Assembly: GCA_035948315.1 (NCBI GenBank)
Contig: DASZJG010000010.1
Span: forward strand, 67,248 to 131,247
DNA from: CAJCJE01 sp035948315
GTDB lineage: Bacteria > Actinomycetota > Actinomycetes > Mycobacteriales > Pseudonocardiaceae
Length of the DNA: 64,000 nt
Direction of reading: 5' to 3'
Shown: one piece after another, positions 34,630 to 43,361 of the stretch
How the letters are laid out: each line of letters starts with the position of its first letter
Position numbering within the stretch: the stretch's first letter is position 1
Translations under genes and position numbers: made by a program
The notes under the pieces: model-generated
Database searches by the model: none
Told to the model about the DNA's origin: nothing
The model's input: only the letters and a program-made list of their open reading frames with translations

Positions 34630-35739
34630 TCAGATACCCAGCCGGTCGGCCAGTGTGACCCGTGCGGAAACACCGTTGCCGAGCAGGAGTTCGTTGGCCT
34701 TGGCGCGCTTGTAGTAGAGGTGCGCGTCGTGCTCCCAGGTGTAGCCGATGCCGCCGTGCACCTGGATGTTGCGGGCCGCGGCCCGGAAAGCGGCCGGCAG
34801 CACGGAAACCCGCGCGTTGGCGGCGGCGAGCCGGAACTCGGCCGGGTCGTGGTCGGCGGCCCAGGCCGCGTTGCGCAGCACCGAGACGGCCAGCTCGTAG
34901 TCCACATAGGAATCGACGCACAGGTGTTTGACCGCCTGGTACGAGCCGATGTAGCGGCCGAACTGGACGCGGACCTTGGCGTAGTCGACGGCCATCTCGA
35001 CCGTCGCGGCCAGCACGCCGAGCGACTCGGCGGCGAGGCCGAGCGCGGCGAGATCGGCGATCCGCTCCAGCGCCGCGACCGGGTCCGTCGCATTGAGCCG
35101 GATGGCCGGGGTTTCGTTGAGGTCGACGCGGGCGAAGCGACGGGTCGGGTCAAGGCTCACCAAGGGGGTCCGGGTGAGGCCGGACGCGATGCCGGCGACG
35201 CGGAAGAAGGCCGGGCCCTCCGGGCTGTTCGCCAGCACGATCAGCACGTCCGCGGTGGCGCCGTCGAGCACGAGGTTCTTGCTGCCGGTCAGCCGCCAGC
35301 CGTCCGGGTCGGGCGTGGCGATGGTGCGCGTGTCGGTCGTGCGCCAGCGACTGGAGTCCTCGGCGATCGCGACGGTGGCGAGCAGTTCGCCCGCCGCGAT
35401 GGGCGGCAGGAGTTCGGCCCTGGCCGGCTCGTCGTCGAGGGCCAGCAGGGTGTCGACGGCGAGCGCGGTGGACAGGTACGGCGCGGGCAGCAGCGCGCGG
35501 CCCATCTCCTCCAGCACCACCGACCGTTCGACCTGGGTCGCGCCGACACCGTCGTATTTCTCCGGAATCGTCAGTCCGACCAAACCGAGTTCACCGGCGA
35601 GCCGGCGCCACAGCGCGGGATCGTGGTCGCGTTCGCCATCGACGACCGCGCGGACCTTCGTCATCGGCGACTCGGCGCGCAGGAACTTGCGGACGGTCGC
35701 CCGCAGGTCTTCCTGTTCGTGGGTGAGCACCAGTTCCAT
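34630..35739 (-). CDS. Acyl-CoA dehydrogenase, subunit-like (369 aa)
   Basis: The N-terminal domain begins MELVLTHEQEDLRATVRKFL, and the C-terminal motif ARNIQVHGGIGYTWEHDAHL with YYKRAKANELLLG is typical. The middle sheet domain is shortened compared with the partner gene. Two adjacent fadE genes that differ in this way commonly form alpha2beta2 dehydrogenases in actinobacteria, acting on steroid or branched side chains. The gene is followed after one base by tetR copy A. RBS AAGGAG lies before the ATG at 35739. Confidence 0.88.
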   Translation of the reverse strand: MELVLTHEQEDLRATVRKFLRAESPMTKVRAVVDGERDHDPALWRRLAGELGLVGLTIPEKYDGVGATQVERSVVLEEMGRALLPAPYLSTALAVDTLLALDDEPARAELLPPIAAGELLATVAIAEDSSRWRTTDTRTIATPDPDGWRLTGSKNLVLDGATADVLIVLANSPEGPAFFRVAGIASGLTRTPLVSLDPTRRFARVDLNETPAIRLNATDPVAALERIADLAALGLAAESLGVLAATVEMAVDYAKVRVQFGRYIGSYQAVKHLCVDSYVDYELAVSVLRNAAWAADHDPAEFRLAAANARVSVLPAAFRAAARNIQVHGGIGYTWEHDAHLYYKRAKANELLLGNGVSARVTLADRLGI

Positions 35740-35754
35740 GATCGACGCTCCTTC

Positions 35755-36954
35755 TCACTCCGCGCGCTGGGTTCCGACCTTGAGTTCCCGGAACGGCACG
35801 TCGCGGTCGACCGAGGGCTCCTTGGCCAGGCCGAGCACGCGCTCGCCGATGATGTTGCGCTGGATCTCGTTGGTGCCGCCCGCGATCGCCGCCGAAGGCG
35901 CGCCGTTCATGGCGACCGCGCGTTCGATCGCGTGCTGATCGTCGGCGTCCGCGGCGAGGGCGGAGGGTCCGCCGACCGTGCCGGCGACGTCCACGGCGAA
36001 GGCGGAGTTGAGCGCGCCGACGAGTTTGGCGACCGAACCGCGCGCGCCCGGCGGATTTCCGGCGTTGGCCTCCTGGCGCAGGCGCGCGGTGAACAGCTGC
36101 AGCGCGCGCTGCCGCGAGTACAGCTCGGCGAGTTCGGTGCGCACGGCCTGATCGTCGAGCAGCCCGTTGGCGCGGGCGTCGGCGGCGAGTACCTCGAAGG
36201 CGAGCGGATCGGAGCGGCGGGCGACCGTGGTGCCGATGGACACGCGCTCGTGGCCGAGCATGACGACCGCGGCCCGCCAGCCCTCGCCGACCGTGCCGAT
36301 GACCGAATCCGCGCCGAGCCGCACGTTGCCGAAGAACACCTCGTTGAACGGGGCGCGGCCGGTCATGTCGCGCAGCGGCCGGACCTCAACGCCTGGCGCG
36401 TGCATGTCGACGATGAACATGGTCAGGCCCTGGTGCTTGGGCACATCGGGATCGGTCCTGGCGAGCACCGCGCCGAAGTCGGCGAGATGCGCGAGGGTCG
36501 TCCACACCTTCTGGCCGTCGAGCACCCACTCGTCGCCGTCGCGCACCGCGCGGGTTTGCAGGCTGGCCACGTCGGAGCCGGCGCCCGGTTCGGAGAACAG
36601 CTGGCACCAGATCTCCTCGCCGCGCAACAGCGGCGGGAGGTAGCGGGATTTCTGTTCCTCGGTACCGAGATCGACGATGGTCGGTCCGCACATGCCCATA
36701 CCGATGATGAACGGGCGGGTCGGCAGGTCGAAGTCCTTGGCCGCGTCGTTGAACGCGAGCTGCGCCGGTTCGCCGAGTCCCGCACCGCCGTAGGCGGCGG
36801 GCCAGGTGATGCCAGCGAACCCGGCCTCGTGCATGGCCGCCTGGAATCGTTTGGCGACACCGAGATCGTCGGTGTCCTGCGCCGGCACGTTCGCGGTGAG
36901 CCATTCCCTGGCCCGTGCGCGGAACTCCCGCCCCTGCTGATCAGCGTCGACCAT
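35755..36954 (-). CDS. Acyl-CoA dehydrogenase, partner subunit (399 aa)
   Basis: FAD-binding acyl-CoA dehydrogenase with the substrate-binding motif WCQLFSEPGAGSDVASLQT, then DGQKVWTTLAHLADF and the C-terminal signature IAGGTNEIQRNIIGERVLGL. AYGGAGL near residue 60 is usual for the family. It heads the minus-strand operon, has a GAAGGAG RBS and is driven by a promoter whose 17-bp spacer is a palindrome. It should introduce the alpha,beta double bond into an acyl-CoA, together with the following gene. Confidence 0.92.
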   Translation of the reverse strand: MVDADQQGREFRARAREWLTANVPAQDTDDLGVAKRFQAAMHEAGFAGITWPAAYGGAGLGEPAQLAFNDAAKDFDLPTRPFIIGMGMCGPTIVDLGTEEQKSRYLPPLLRGEEIWCQLFSEPGAGSDVASLQTRAVRDGDEWVLDGQKVWTTLAHLADFGAVLARTDPDVPKHQGLTMFIVDMHAPGVEVRPLRDMTGRAPFNEVFFGNVRLGADSVIGTVGEGWRAAVVMLGHERVSIGTTVARRSDPLAFEVLAADARANGLLDDQAVRTELAELYSRQRALQLFTARLRQEANAGNPPGARGSVAKLVGALNSAFAVDVAGTVGGPSALAADADDQHAIERAVAMNGAPSAAIAGGTNEIQRNIIGERVLGLAKEPSVDRDVPFRELKVGTQRAE

Positions 36955-36992
36955 CGTGCCCGCTCCTTCGCGTGCGCCACCGGTTGCCCGCG

Positions 36993-37021
36993 ACTTTACT
37001 TAGCGATCGCTAAGCTGGCAA
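36993..37021 (-). promoter_or_regulatory. Promoter with operator filling its spacer (dehydrogenase operon)
   Basis: On the minus strand TTGCCA (37021-37016) and TAAAGT (36998-36993) are 17 bases apart. The spacer (36999-37015) holds the perfect 16-bp palindrome CTTAGCGATCGCTAAG. A repressor bound here would sit between the two sigma-factor contacts. Confidence 0.75.
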
Positions 37022-37031
37022 GACAGGCCAG

Positions 37032-38279
37032 TCAGCGCCCGTTCAGTTCGTACCGGATGGGCAGATGCTTGAGGCCGCCGACGAACGTGGTGGCGACGCT
37101 CTCCGGCCGACCGGCCAGTTCGATCGAGCGCAGCCGGGGAATCAGCTCGCGGAACAACGCGGCGATCTCCAGTCGGGCCAGGGCCGCGCCGAGGCAGTAG
37201 TGCACGCCGAAGCCGAAGGCGAGGTGACGGTTGGGATTGCGCGCGACATCGAAGGCGAACGGGTCGGCGAAGATGTCCTCGTCGCGATTGGCCGACGGGT
37301 AACACAGCAGCAGCGACTCGCCGGCGCTGATCGTGGTGCCGCGCAGTTCGTAGTCCTCGGTCGCGGTGCGCATGAACGCCTTCACCGGGGTGACCCAGCG
37401 GATCATCTCCTCGGCGGCGGAGGTCATCAGCTCGGGTTCGGCGCGCAGGCGGTCGAGTTGGCCGGGGTTGTCGATCAAGGCGTGCAGGCCGCCGGAAATG
37501 GTGGAGCTGGTGGTGTCGTGGCCTGCGGTCGCGATGATCACGTAGTAGGAGGCCGCGTCGAGATCGGCGAGGTGTTCGCCGTCGACGCGGGCGTTCGCGA
37601 TGGTGGAGGCGATGTCGTCGGTGGGGTTCGCGCGCCGGTCCTCGGTGAGCCGGTTGAAGTAGGCGAGCATGTCCATGGCCGCCGCGATCGCCGCGCCCGG
37701 GTCGCTGTCCCGCCGCCGTTCCGGGTCCTGGCCGCCGAACATCTCCTGGGTGAGCGTGAGCAGTCTGCCGAAGTCGGATTCGGGCAGGCCGAGCAGGGAC
37801 AGGATGACGTAGAGCGGGTAGTTGATGGCGATGTCGGTGACGAAGTCGCAGCTGCCGCCGAGTTCGGCCATCCGGTCGACGTAGCGCTTGGCCAGTTCGG
37901 CGATGCGCAGTTGCATGGTGTGCAGGGTCTTGGGCCGGAACCAGTCCGCGGCGATCGGGCGCAGCGCGCGGTGGCGCGGGTCGTCGATGTGCACGAGCGT
38001 TTGCAGGACGCGACCCTCCTCCTGGGCGCGCTTGTCCATGGCCGCGCTGTCCAGGATCGGACGCGGCTCGTTGAGGAACCGGCTGTGCTGGCGCTCGATC
38101 TCGATGATGTCGGCGTGCTTGGTGACCGCCCAGAACGGGTTGATGTCCGGCAGCGGGTCGACCCAGTGCACCGGGTCCTCGGCGCGCAGCAGGGCGGCCG
38201 CCTTGTGCAGACGGTCATCGTCGGCGTAGGCGGCGGGGGTGGCCAGTTCGAGGCCGGCCCTGTCGATCTCGGTGGGCAT
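37032..38279 (-). CDS. Cytochrome P450 (415 aa)
   Basis: The I-helix motif AGHDTTSS lies near residue 240, EMIRWVTPVKAFMRTA contains the K-helix-associated arginine region, and the haem loop FGFGVHYCLGAALARLE carries the axial cysteine near residue 365. Soluble bacterial class I type, needing a separate ferredoxin and reductase that are not in this window. The sequence around the K-helix resembles the CYP124/125/142 group that oxidises methyl-branched lipids and sterol side chains, but that is only an impression. The ATG shares one base with the stop of the TesB gene (TGATG). Confidence 0.92.
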   Translation of the reverse strand: MPTEIDRAGLELATPAAYADDDRLHKAAALLRAEDPVHWVDPLPDINPFWAVTKHADIIEIERQHSRFLNEPRPILDSAAMDKRAQEEGRVLQTLVHIDDPRHRALRPIAADWFRPKTLHTMQLRIAELAKRYVDRMAELGGSCDFVTDIAINYPLYVILSLLGLPESDFGRLLTLTQEMFGGQDPERRRDSDPGAAIAAAMDMLAYFNRLTEDRRANPTDDIASTIANARVDGEHLADLDAASYYVIIATAGHDTTSSTISGGLHALIDNPGQLDRLRAEPELMTSAAEEMIRWVTPVKAFMRTATEDYELRGTTISAGESLLLCYPSANRDEDIFADPFAFDVARNPNRHLAFGFGVHYCLGAALARLEIAALFRELIPRLRSIELAGRPESVATTFVGGLKHLPIRYELNGR

Positions 38280-39100
38280 CAGGACTCCTGGGGTTTCCTG
38301 GGGACGCGGATGAGCGCTTCCTGCTGGACCGAGGCGACCAGGACGCCGTCGGCGGTCAGGAAGTCGGCGGTGTTGAAGCCGCGGGACGCGGCGGCGGTCG
38401 GGCTGCGCTGCGCGACCAGCAGCCACTCGTCGACGCGGAACGGGCGGTGCAGCCACATCGCGTGGTCGAGCGAGGTCACCGGCATGAGCGCCTGGTTGTT
38501 GTGCGGCAGGATGGATGTCAGCGCGAGGAACATGTCCGACACGTAGGCGAGCGCGGCGGCGTGGCGCAGCGGCTCGTCGGGCAACCGGTCGCGGAGGCGG
38601 ACCCAGAAGCTCTGCCGGGCGGCGTCCCAGTCGCGGTCGACGAGGCGCATGTCGACCATGTTGCCGATCGGCGAGTCGCGCATGGGTGTGGGCTCGGGTT
38701 CGCCGGTCGGCAGCGGGGGCAGGTCGACGTCGGTGAACTGGTGGTCGAAGCCGCCCTCCCGGTGCTGGAACGAGGCCAGCATGATGAACACGGTCTTGCC
38801 CTCCTGCACCGCGCTGACCTGGCGGGTCGTGAAGGAGCGCCCGTCGCGGACGCGGTCGACCAGGTAGCGGACGGGCACATCGGCGCGGCCGGGGCGGACG
38901 AAGTACGCGTGCAGCGAGTGCGGTGCGCGATCATCGGGAACGGTTGAGCCAGCGGCGAGGAGGGACTGAGCCGCGACGGCGCCGCCGTAGACGACGCCGG
39001 GGCGGCCCTCGTGGCACCAACCCTCGAAGACGTCGTCGTCGACGCTGGTCAGGGCGAGCACCTCGGAACGGGCGTCGACATCGATGTCGGCTGGTCGCAT
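38279..39100 (-). CDS. tesB: Acyl-CoA thioesterase II (TesB-like, 273 aa)
   Basis: Double hot-dog thioesterase. It shows VYGGAVAAQSLLAAG, PHSLHAYFVRPGRADVPVRY, DGRSFTTRQVSAVQEGK and, in the second half, SLDHAMWLHRPFRVDEWLL with the catalytic Asp region. It hydrolyses acyl-CoA to free acid and CoA, which may recycle CoA or release P450 substrates. The ATG at 39100 is the first gene of a two-gene unit with the P450, divergent from the CoA ligase at 39176. Confidence 0.92.
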   Translation of the reverse strand: MRPADIDVDARSEVLALTSVDDDVFEGWCHEGRPGVVYGGAVAAQSLLAAGSTVPDDRAPHSLHAYFVRPGRADVPVRYLVDRVRDGRSFTTRQVSAVQEGKTVFIMLASFQHREGGFDHQFTDVDLPPLPTGEPEPTPMRDSPIGNMVDMRLVDRDWDAARQSFWVRLRDRLPDEPLRHAAALAYVSDMFLALTSILPHNNQALMPVTSLDHAMWLHRPFRVDEWLLVAQRSPTAAASRGFNTADFLTADGVLVASVQQEALIRVPRKPQES

Positions 39101-39113
39101 CGGCCTGACCTCC

Positions 39114-39158
39114 TTGACGGTACGGCGAGATGTCCATAGCTTAGTGAACGATCGCTAA
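39114..39158 (+). promoter_or_regulatory. Promoter and operator in the TesB / CoA-ligase divergent region
   Basis: TTGACG (39114-39119) and TAGCTT (39137-39142) have a 17-base spacer and face the CoA ligase gene. An imperfect 18-bp palindrome, TTAGTGAACGATCGCTAA (39141-39158), lies at the expected start site. Its right half GATCGCTAA is identical to the site at 36998. The same site can affect the divergent tesB-P450 unit. Confidence 0.68.
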
Positions 39159-39175
39159 AGGAGGGAGGCGAGCGG

Positions 39176-40714
39176 ATGTATCCCGGGACATATGCGGCGC
39201 TGACTCCGGACAAGCCCGCGGTCGTGCACAGCGGCACCGGCGCGTCGATCAGCTACGCGGAACTCGACGAGAACTCGATCCGGCTGGCGCGCTTCCTGCA
39301 CGAGGCCGGCCTGCGACCCGGCGACGACGTCGCCCTGCTGATGGACAACGATCCGCGCTGCTTCGAGGTGTACTGGGCGGCGATGCGCTCCGGCCTCTAC
39401 CTGACCGCGGTCAACCGCTACCTCTCGCCGACCGAGGCGGCCTACATCCTCGACGACTGCGGCGCCCGCGCGCTGATCGTCGCGTCGAAACTGGCGGACC
39501 TTGCGCACGAACTCGTCGCGCTCACGCCGAAGGTCGAGCACCGACTGGTCCTGGACGGCGAGTTCGAGGGATATCAGTCCTATGCGGACGCACTCGCCTC
39601 GGTGTCCGCCGAACCGCTCGCCGACCAGCCGTGCGGCGTGGACATGCTGTACTCCTCGGGCACGACCGGGCGGCCGAAGGGGATCAAGCAGCCGTTGCCG
39701 GACCGGCAGGTGGACGAACCGGGCGACCGGATGATCGCGCTGTTCAAGCCGCTGTGCGGGTTCGACGAGCACAGCGTCTACCTCTCCCCCGCGCCGATCT
39801 ACCACGCGGCCCCGCTGCGGTTCGGCGCCATGGTGCAGGCGCTGGGCGGGACGGTCGTGCTGATGCCGCGCTTCGACGCGGAGGCGGCGCTGGCCGCGAT
39901 CGAGCGGTACCGGGTGACGCACAGCCAGTGGGTGCCGACCATGTTCGTGCGCATGCTCAAGCTGGACGACGCGATCCGCGAGCGTTACGACCTGTCCAGC
40001 CACCGGGTCGCGATCCACGCCGCCGCACCCTGTCCGGTCGAGGTCAAGCAGCGGATGATCGAGTGGTGGGGGCCGATCCTGTTCGAGTACTACTCGTGCA
40101 CGGAGAGCATCGGCGCGACGGCCATCGGCAGCGCGGACTGGCTGCGCAAACCCGGCTCGGTCGGCCGCGCGGCCCTAGCCACCATCCATGTGTGCGCCGA
40201 GGACGGCAGCGAACTGCCGGTCGGCGAGATCGGCGTGGTGTACTGGGAGAACGACCGGGTGGTGTTCTCCTATCACAACGACCCGGAGAAGACGGCGCAG
40301 GCGCAGCACCCGGATCAGCCACTGTGGACGACGGTGGGCGACATCGGCCGGGTCGACGAGGACGGGTACCTGTTCCTGACCGACCGCAAGGCATTCATGA
40401 TCATATCCGGTGGGGTGAACATCTATCCACAGGAGATCGAGAACTGTTTCGCGTTGCACCCCAAGGTGGACGACGTCGCGGTGATCGGCGTGCCGGACGA
40501 GGAAATGGGCGAGGTGGTGCTGGCCGTCGTGCAGCCGGCGCCGGACGCGGTGCCGGGACCGGAACTCGCCGAGGAACTGCTCAGCTATGCCCGCGAGCGC
40601 ATCGCGCACTACAAGTGCCCGCGCACCATCGACTTCAGCGACGATCTGCCGCGCACGCCGACCGGGAAGCTGGTCAAGGGCGAGCTGCGCAGGCGTTATC
40701 TGACCACGAGCTGA
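39176..40714 (+). CDS. Acyl-CoA synthetase (FadD-type, 512 aa)
   Basis: The AMP-binding motif is MLYSSGTTGRPKGIKQP near residue 160, followed by YYSCTESIGATAIG, TVGDIGRVDEDGYLFL, DRKAFMIISGGVNIYPQEIE and PRTPTGKLVKGELRR with the C-terminal lysine. The KGIKQP variant of the motif is typical of actinobacterial ligases that act on bulky or branched acids. A strong AAAGGAGGGAGG precedes the ATG. First gene of the plus-strand unit with the dehydrogenase and tetR copy B. Confidence 0.92.
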   Translation: MYPGTYAALTPDKPAVVHSGTGASISYAELDENSIRLARFLHEAGLRPGDDVALLMDNDPRCFEVYWAAMRSGLYLTAVNRYLSPTEAAYILDDCGARALIVASKLADLAHELVALTPKVEHRLVLDGEFEGYQSYADALASVSAEPLADQPCGVDMLYSSGTTGRPKGIKQPLPDRQVDEPGDRMIALFKPLCGFDEHSVYLSPAPIYHAAPLRFGAMVQALGGTVVLMPRFDAEAALAAIERYRVTHSQWVPTMFVRMLKLDDAIRERYDLSSHRVAIHAAAPCPVEVKQRMIEWWGPILFEYYSCTESIGATAIGSADWLRKPGSVGRAALATIHVCAEDGSELPVGEIGVVYWENDRVVFSYHNDPEKTAQAQHPDQPLWTTVGDIGRVDEDGYLFLTDRKAFMIISGGVNIYPQEIENCFALHPKVDDVAVIGVPDEEMGEVVLAVVQPAPDAVPGPELAEELLSYARERIAHYKCPRTIDFSDDLPRTPTGKLVKGELRRRYLTTS

Positions 40715-40724
40715 GGAGGTCGGC

Positions 40725-41819
40725 GTGCGGATCACCGCTGCCGTGCTGCGCGATCGCGAGGCCGGGCCCGCGCTGGAAACCGTCGAGCTGGCGGGGCCGG
40801 GGCCGGACGAGGTGGTGCTGCGGATCAGCGGAGTCGGCATGTGCCACACCGACCTGCTGCCGCGCGCGCCCGGCTCCCACGTTCCGGTGCCGGTGATCCT
40901 CGGGCACGAGGGCAGCGGCGTGGTGACCGAGGTGGGCGCGAACGTCACCGGGATCTCCGTCGGGGACCACGTGGTCGCCTCGTTCGACTCCTGCGGTGAG
41001 TGCGCGAACTGCCTGGCCGCGCACCCGGCCTACTGCGCGACGTTCCTGCCGCGCAACATGACCGGCCGCGCGCTGGACGGCTCGACCTCCGCCCGGGACG
41101 CGGACGGCGCGGAGGTGGGTGCACGCTGGTTCGGCCAGTCCTCGTTCGCCAGCCACGCGGTGGTCGCGGCGCGCAACCTGGTCGTGGTCGATCAGGATCT
41201 GCCACTGGAACTGTTGGGGCCGTTGGGATGTGGGGTGCAGACCGGCGCGGCGTCGGTGTTCAACGCGCTGGGCGTGCGGCCTGGCGAGAGCATCGCGGTG
41301 TTCGGGGTGGGCGCGGTCGGGCTGTCCGCGGTGATGGCGGCGCTGGTCGCGGGCGCGACCACGATCATCGCGGTCGACCGGCTGGGGTCGCGGCTGACGC
41401 TGGCCAAGGAACTGGGCGCGACGCACGCGTTGGCGGCCGATGGCGACCTGGCCGGCGAGATCCACCGGATCACCGGCGGCGGCACGCAGTACACAGTGGA
41501 CACGACCGGGGCGCCCGATGTCATTCTCACCGCGGTCAATTCGCTGCGGTTGACCGGGACCTGCGGCCTGGTCGGCGCGCCGCAGGGTGAGATGGTGTTC
41601 GATCCACGCATTCTGTCGCTGGGCCGGAGTATGAAGGGCATCATCGAGGGCGACGCGGTGCCGAGGCTGATGATTCCCCGGCTGATCGAGCTGTGGCGGC
41701 AGGGCCGGTTTCCGTTCGACAAGCTGGTCGGCACTTTCCCGCTCGACCGGATCGGCGAGGCGGAGCAGGCGATGGCGCGCGGCGACGTGGTCAAGCCGGT
41801 GCTGGTGCCCGCCGACTGA
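40725..41819 (+). CDS. Zinc-dependent medium-chain alcohol dehydrogenase (364 aa)
   Basis: Catalytic zinc ligands are in VGMCHTDLL and VILGHEGSGVV. The structural zinc site is complete as CGECANC plus a later Cys. The nucleotide fold has VFGVGAVGLSAVMAAL with an acidic residue (IIAVDR) that favours NAD. It resembles aryl-alcohol or class III-like enzymes. GTG start with GAGGAGG. In this cluster it could oxidise a terminal alcohol made by the P450 to the aldehyde, on the way to the acid that the ligases activate. Confidence 0.92.
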   Translation: MRITAAVLRDREAGPALETVELAGPGPDEVVLRISGVGMCHTDLLPRAPGSHVPVPVILGHEGSGVVTEVGANVTGISVGDHVVASFDSCGECANCLAAHPAYCATFLPRNMTGRALDGSTSARDADGAEVGARWFGQSSFASHAVVAARNLVVVDQDLPLELLGPLGCGVQTGAASVFNALGVRPGESIAVFGVGAVGLSAVMAALVAGATTIIAVDRLGSRLTLAKELGATHALAADGDLAGEIHRITGGGTQYTVDTTGAPDVILTAVNSLRLTGTCGLVGAPQGEMVFDPRILSLGRSMKGIIEGDAVPRLMIPRLIELWRQGRFPFDKLVGTFPLDRIGEAEQAMARGDVVKPVLVPAD

Positions 41820-41836
41820 GGCAAGCGGAGGCGAGC

Positions 41837-42457
41837 ATGGCGACCAACCGGGAACAGCAGGTCCCGTTCGCGAACGGGTCGACACCTGCCGACTGGCAAC
41901 TGCCACCGATTCTGGCCGGCGCCAAGGCCGCGTTCGAGGAACACGGGTATCACGGCACGACCGTGCGGGACATCGCGCAGCGCGCCGGGGTCACCGTGCC
42001 CGGCCTGTACTACCACTACGAGAGCAAGCAGGCCATGCTGATCGCGCTGCTGATGGGCAGCATGCAGGGCCTGCTGGACCGGTGTCACGCCGCGCTCGCC
42101 AAGGTGCCGGACGATCCGAGAAGTCGGCTGGCCGCGTTGGTGGAGTGCGTCGTCGAGTTCATCGCGCGGCACGCCTCCCAGGGCCTGACCGCGGAGCTGC
42201 GCAGTCTCGAACCGGAGAACCGCGCCCGGTATGTGGCTCTGCGCGACGAGTTGGAGCAGTTGACCCGCGGCATCGTGCTGGCCGGCAACGAGTCCGGGGT
42301 GTTCCACACCGAGTACCCGGTGGAGACGACCCGTGCGGTGCTGACCATGTGCGACGCGGTCGGGCGCTGGTACCGGCCCGGCGGACGGCTCTCGCCCAAC
42401 ACGGTGGCGAAGCGTTACGTGCGGATCGCGTTGAACACGGTGGGCTGGCGAAGCTGA
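41837..42457 (+). CDS. TetR-family repressor of the acyl-CoA regulon, copy B (206 aa)
   Basis: The helix-turn-helix reads AFEEHGYHGTTVRDIAQR, then AGVTVPGLYYHYESKQAML, differing from copy A at only a few positions. The ligand domain is also related (RSLEPENRARYVALRDELE). Because the recognition helices nearly match, the two proteins probably bind the same family of palindromes and may differ in inducer. The gene is 17 bases after the alcohol dehydrogenase gene and ends directly against the convergent EamA gene. Confidence 0.88.
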   Translation: MATNREQQVPFANGSTPADWQLPPILAGAKAAFEEHGYHGTTVRDIAQRAGVTVPGLYYHYESKQAMLIALLMGSMQGLLDRCHAALAKVPDDPRSRLAALVECVVEFIARHASQGLTAELRSLEPENRARYVALRDELEQLTRGIVLAGNESGVFHTEYPVETTRAVLTMCDAVGRWYRPGGRLSPNTVAKRYVRIALNTVGWRS

Positions 42458-43351
42458 TCAGCCGAGAAGTTCCGGGATCGGTTCGGCCGGGCGGCGGGTG
42501 CGCAGGGTCGCCAGCACCGAGCCGCCGAGGATCAGCACGAACGCGACGATGGTCAGCGGCGTGATCGTCTCGTTGAGCACGAGCGCGCCGGCCAGCACCG
42601 CGACCGGCGGGTTGAAGTAGGTGAACACCATGGCCCGGCCCGGTCCTTCGGCGCGGACCAGCGCGAAGAACACGATGAAGCCGAGCGCGGTGCAGATCAG
42701 GCCGAGGCCGACCAGTGCGAGCAGCACCTTGGCGCTCGGCGTCGCTGACGGCCAACTCGCCGCGGCGGCCGGCGCGTAGAGGATCGCGGAGAAACCGAGG
42801 CTGGCACTGGTCATCAGCGGTCCGGGCACGTCGGCGAGCTTGCTGGCCACGATGCGCGGCGCGATCGCGTAGAGGATCGCGGTGATCAGCACCTCGACGA
42901 TGGCGAAGGTGTCGCCGCCGCCCTTGCCGAGATCGGGCCCGGCGAGCAGCGCGACGCCGCCGAAACCGACGAGCAGGCCGGTCCAGCGCAGCGGGCCGAG
43001 CCGTTCCGGGTCGCGGCCCAGTTGGCCGATGATCGCGCCGACGATCGGCACGGCCGCGATCAGCATGCCGGTCAGCGAGCTGGGCAGCCGGTGTTCCGCG
43101 TCGGGCAGCAGGAACCAGGGCAGGAGGATCTCGCTGCCGGCGAAGGCGAGCAGGGGTAACCAGTGTCGGCGCAGGATCGCGAGGTGACCCCTGCGCACCG
43201 CGAACGGCAGCAGCGCGAGCGCGCCGATGCTCGTCCGCGCGAAGACCAGTACCCACACGGACACGCCGCTGTCCGCGATCTTGATCAACAGATACGGGAT
43301 GCCCCACAGCAGTGCCATCAACCCGAACAGCACCCAGCCACGCCTGCTCAT
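42458..43351 (-). CDS. EamA/DMT-family transporter (297 aa)
   Basis: Ten predicted membrane helices in two EamA repeats. The first begins VLFGLMALLWGIPYLLIK, and the second ends AVLAGALVLNETITPLTIVAFVLI. This family exports metabolites such as amino acids or amines. The ATG at 43351 is 10 bases after the stop of the AraC-type gene, so they form an operon and the regulator probably controls this pump. Confidence 0.88.
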   Translation of the reverse strand: MSRRGWVLFGLMALLWGIPYLLIKIADSGVSVWVLVFARTSIGALALLPFAVRRGHLAILRRHWLPLLAFAGSEILLPWFLLPDAEHRLPSSLTGMLIAAVPIVGAIIGQLGRDPERLGPLRWTGLLVGFGGVALLAGPDLGKGGGDTFAIVEVLITAILYAIAPRIVASKLADVPGPLMTSASLGFSAILYAPAAAASWPSATPSAKVLLALVGLGLICTALGFIVFFALVRAEGPGRAMVFTYFNPPVAVLAGALVLNETITPLTIVAFVLILGGSVLATLRTRRPAEPIPELLG

Positions 43352-43361
43352 GCGGCCCAGT

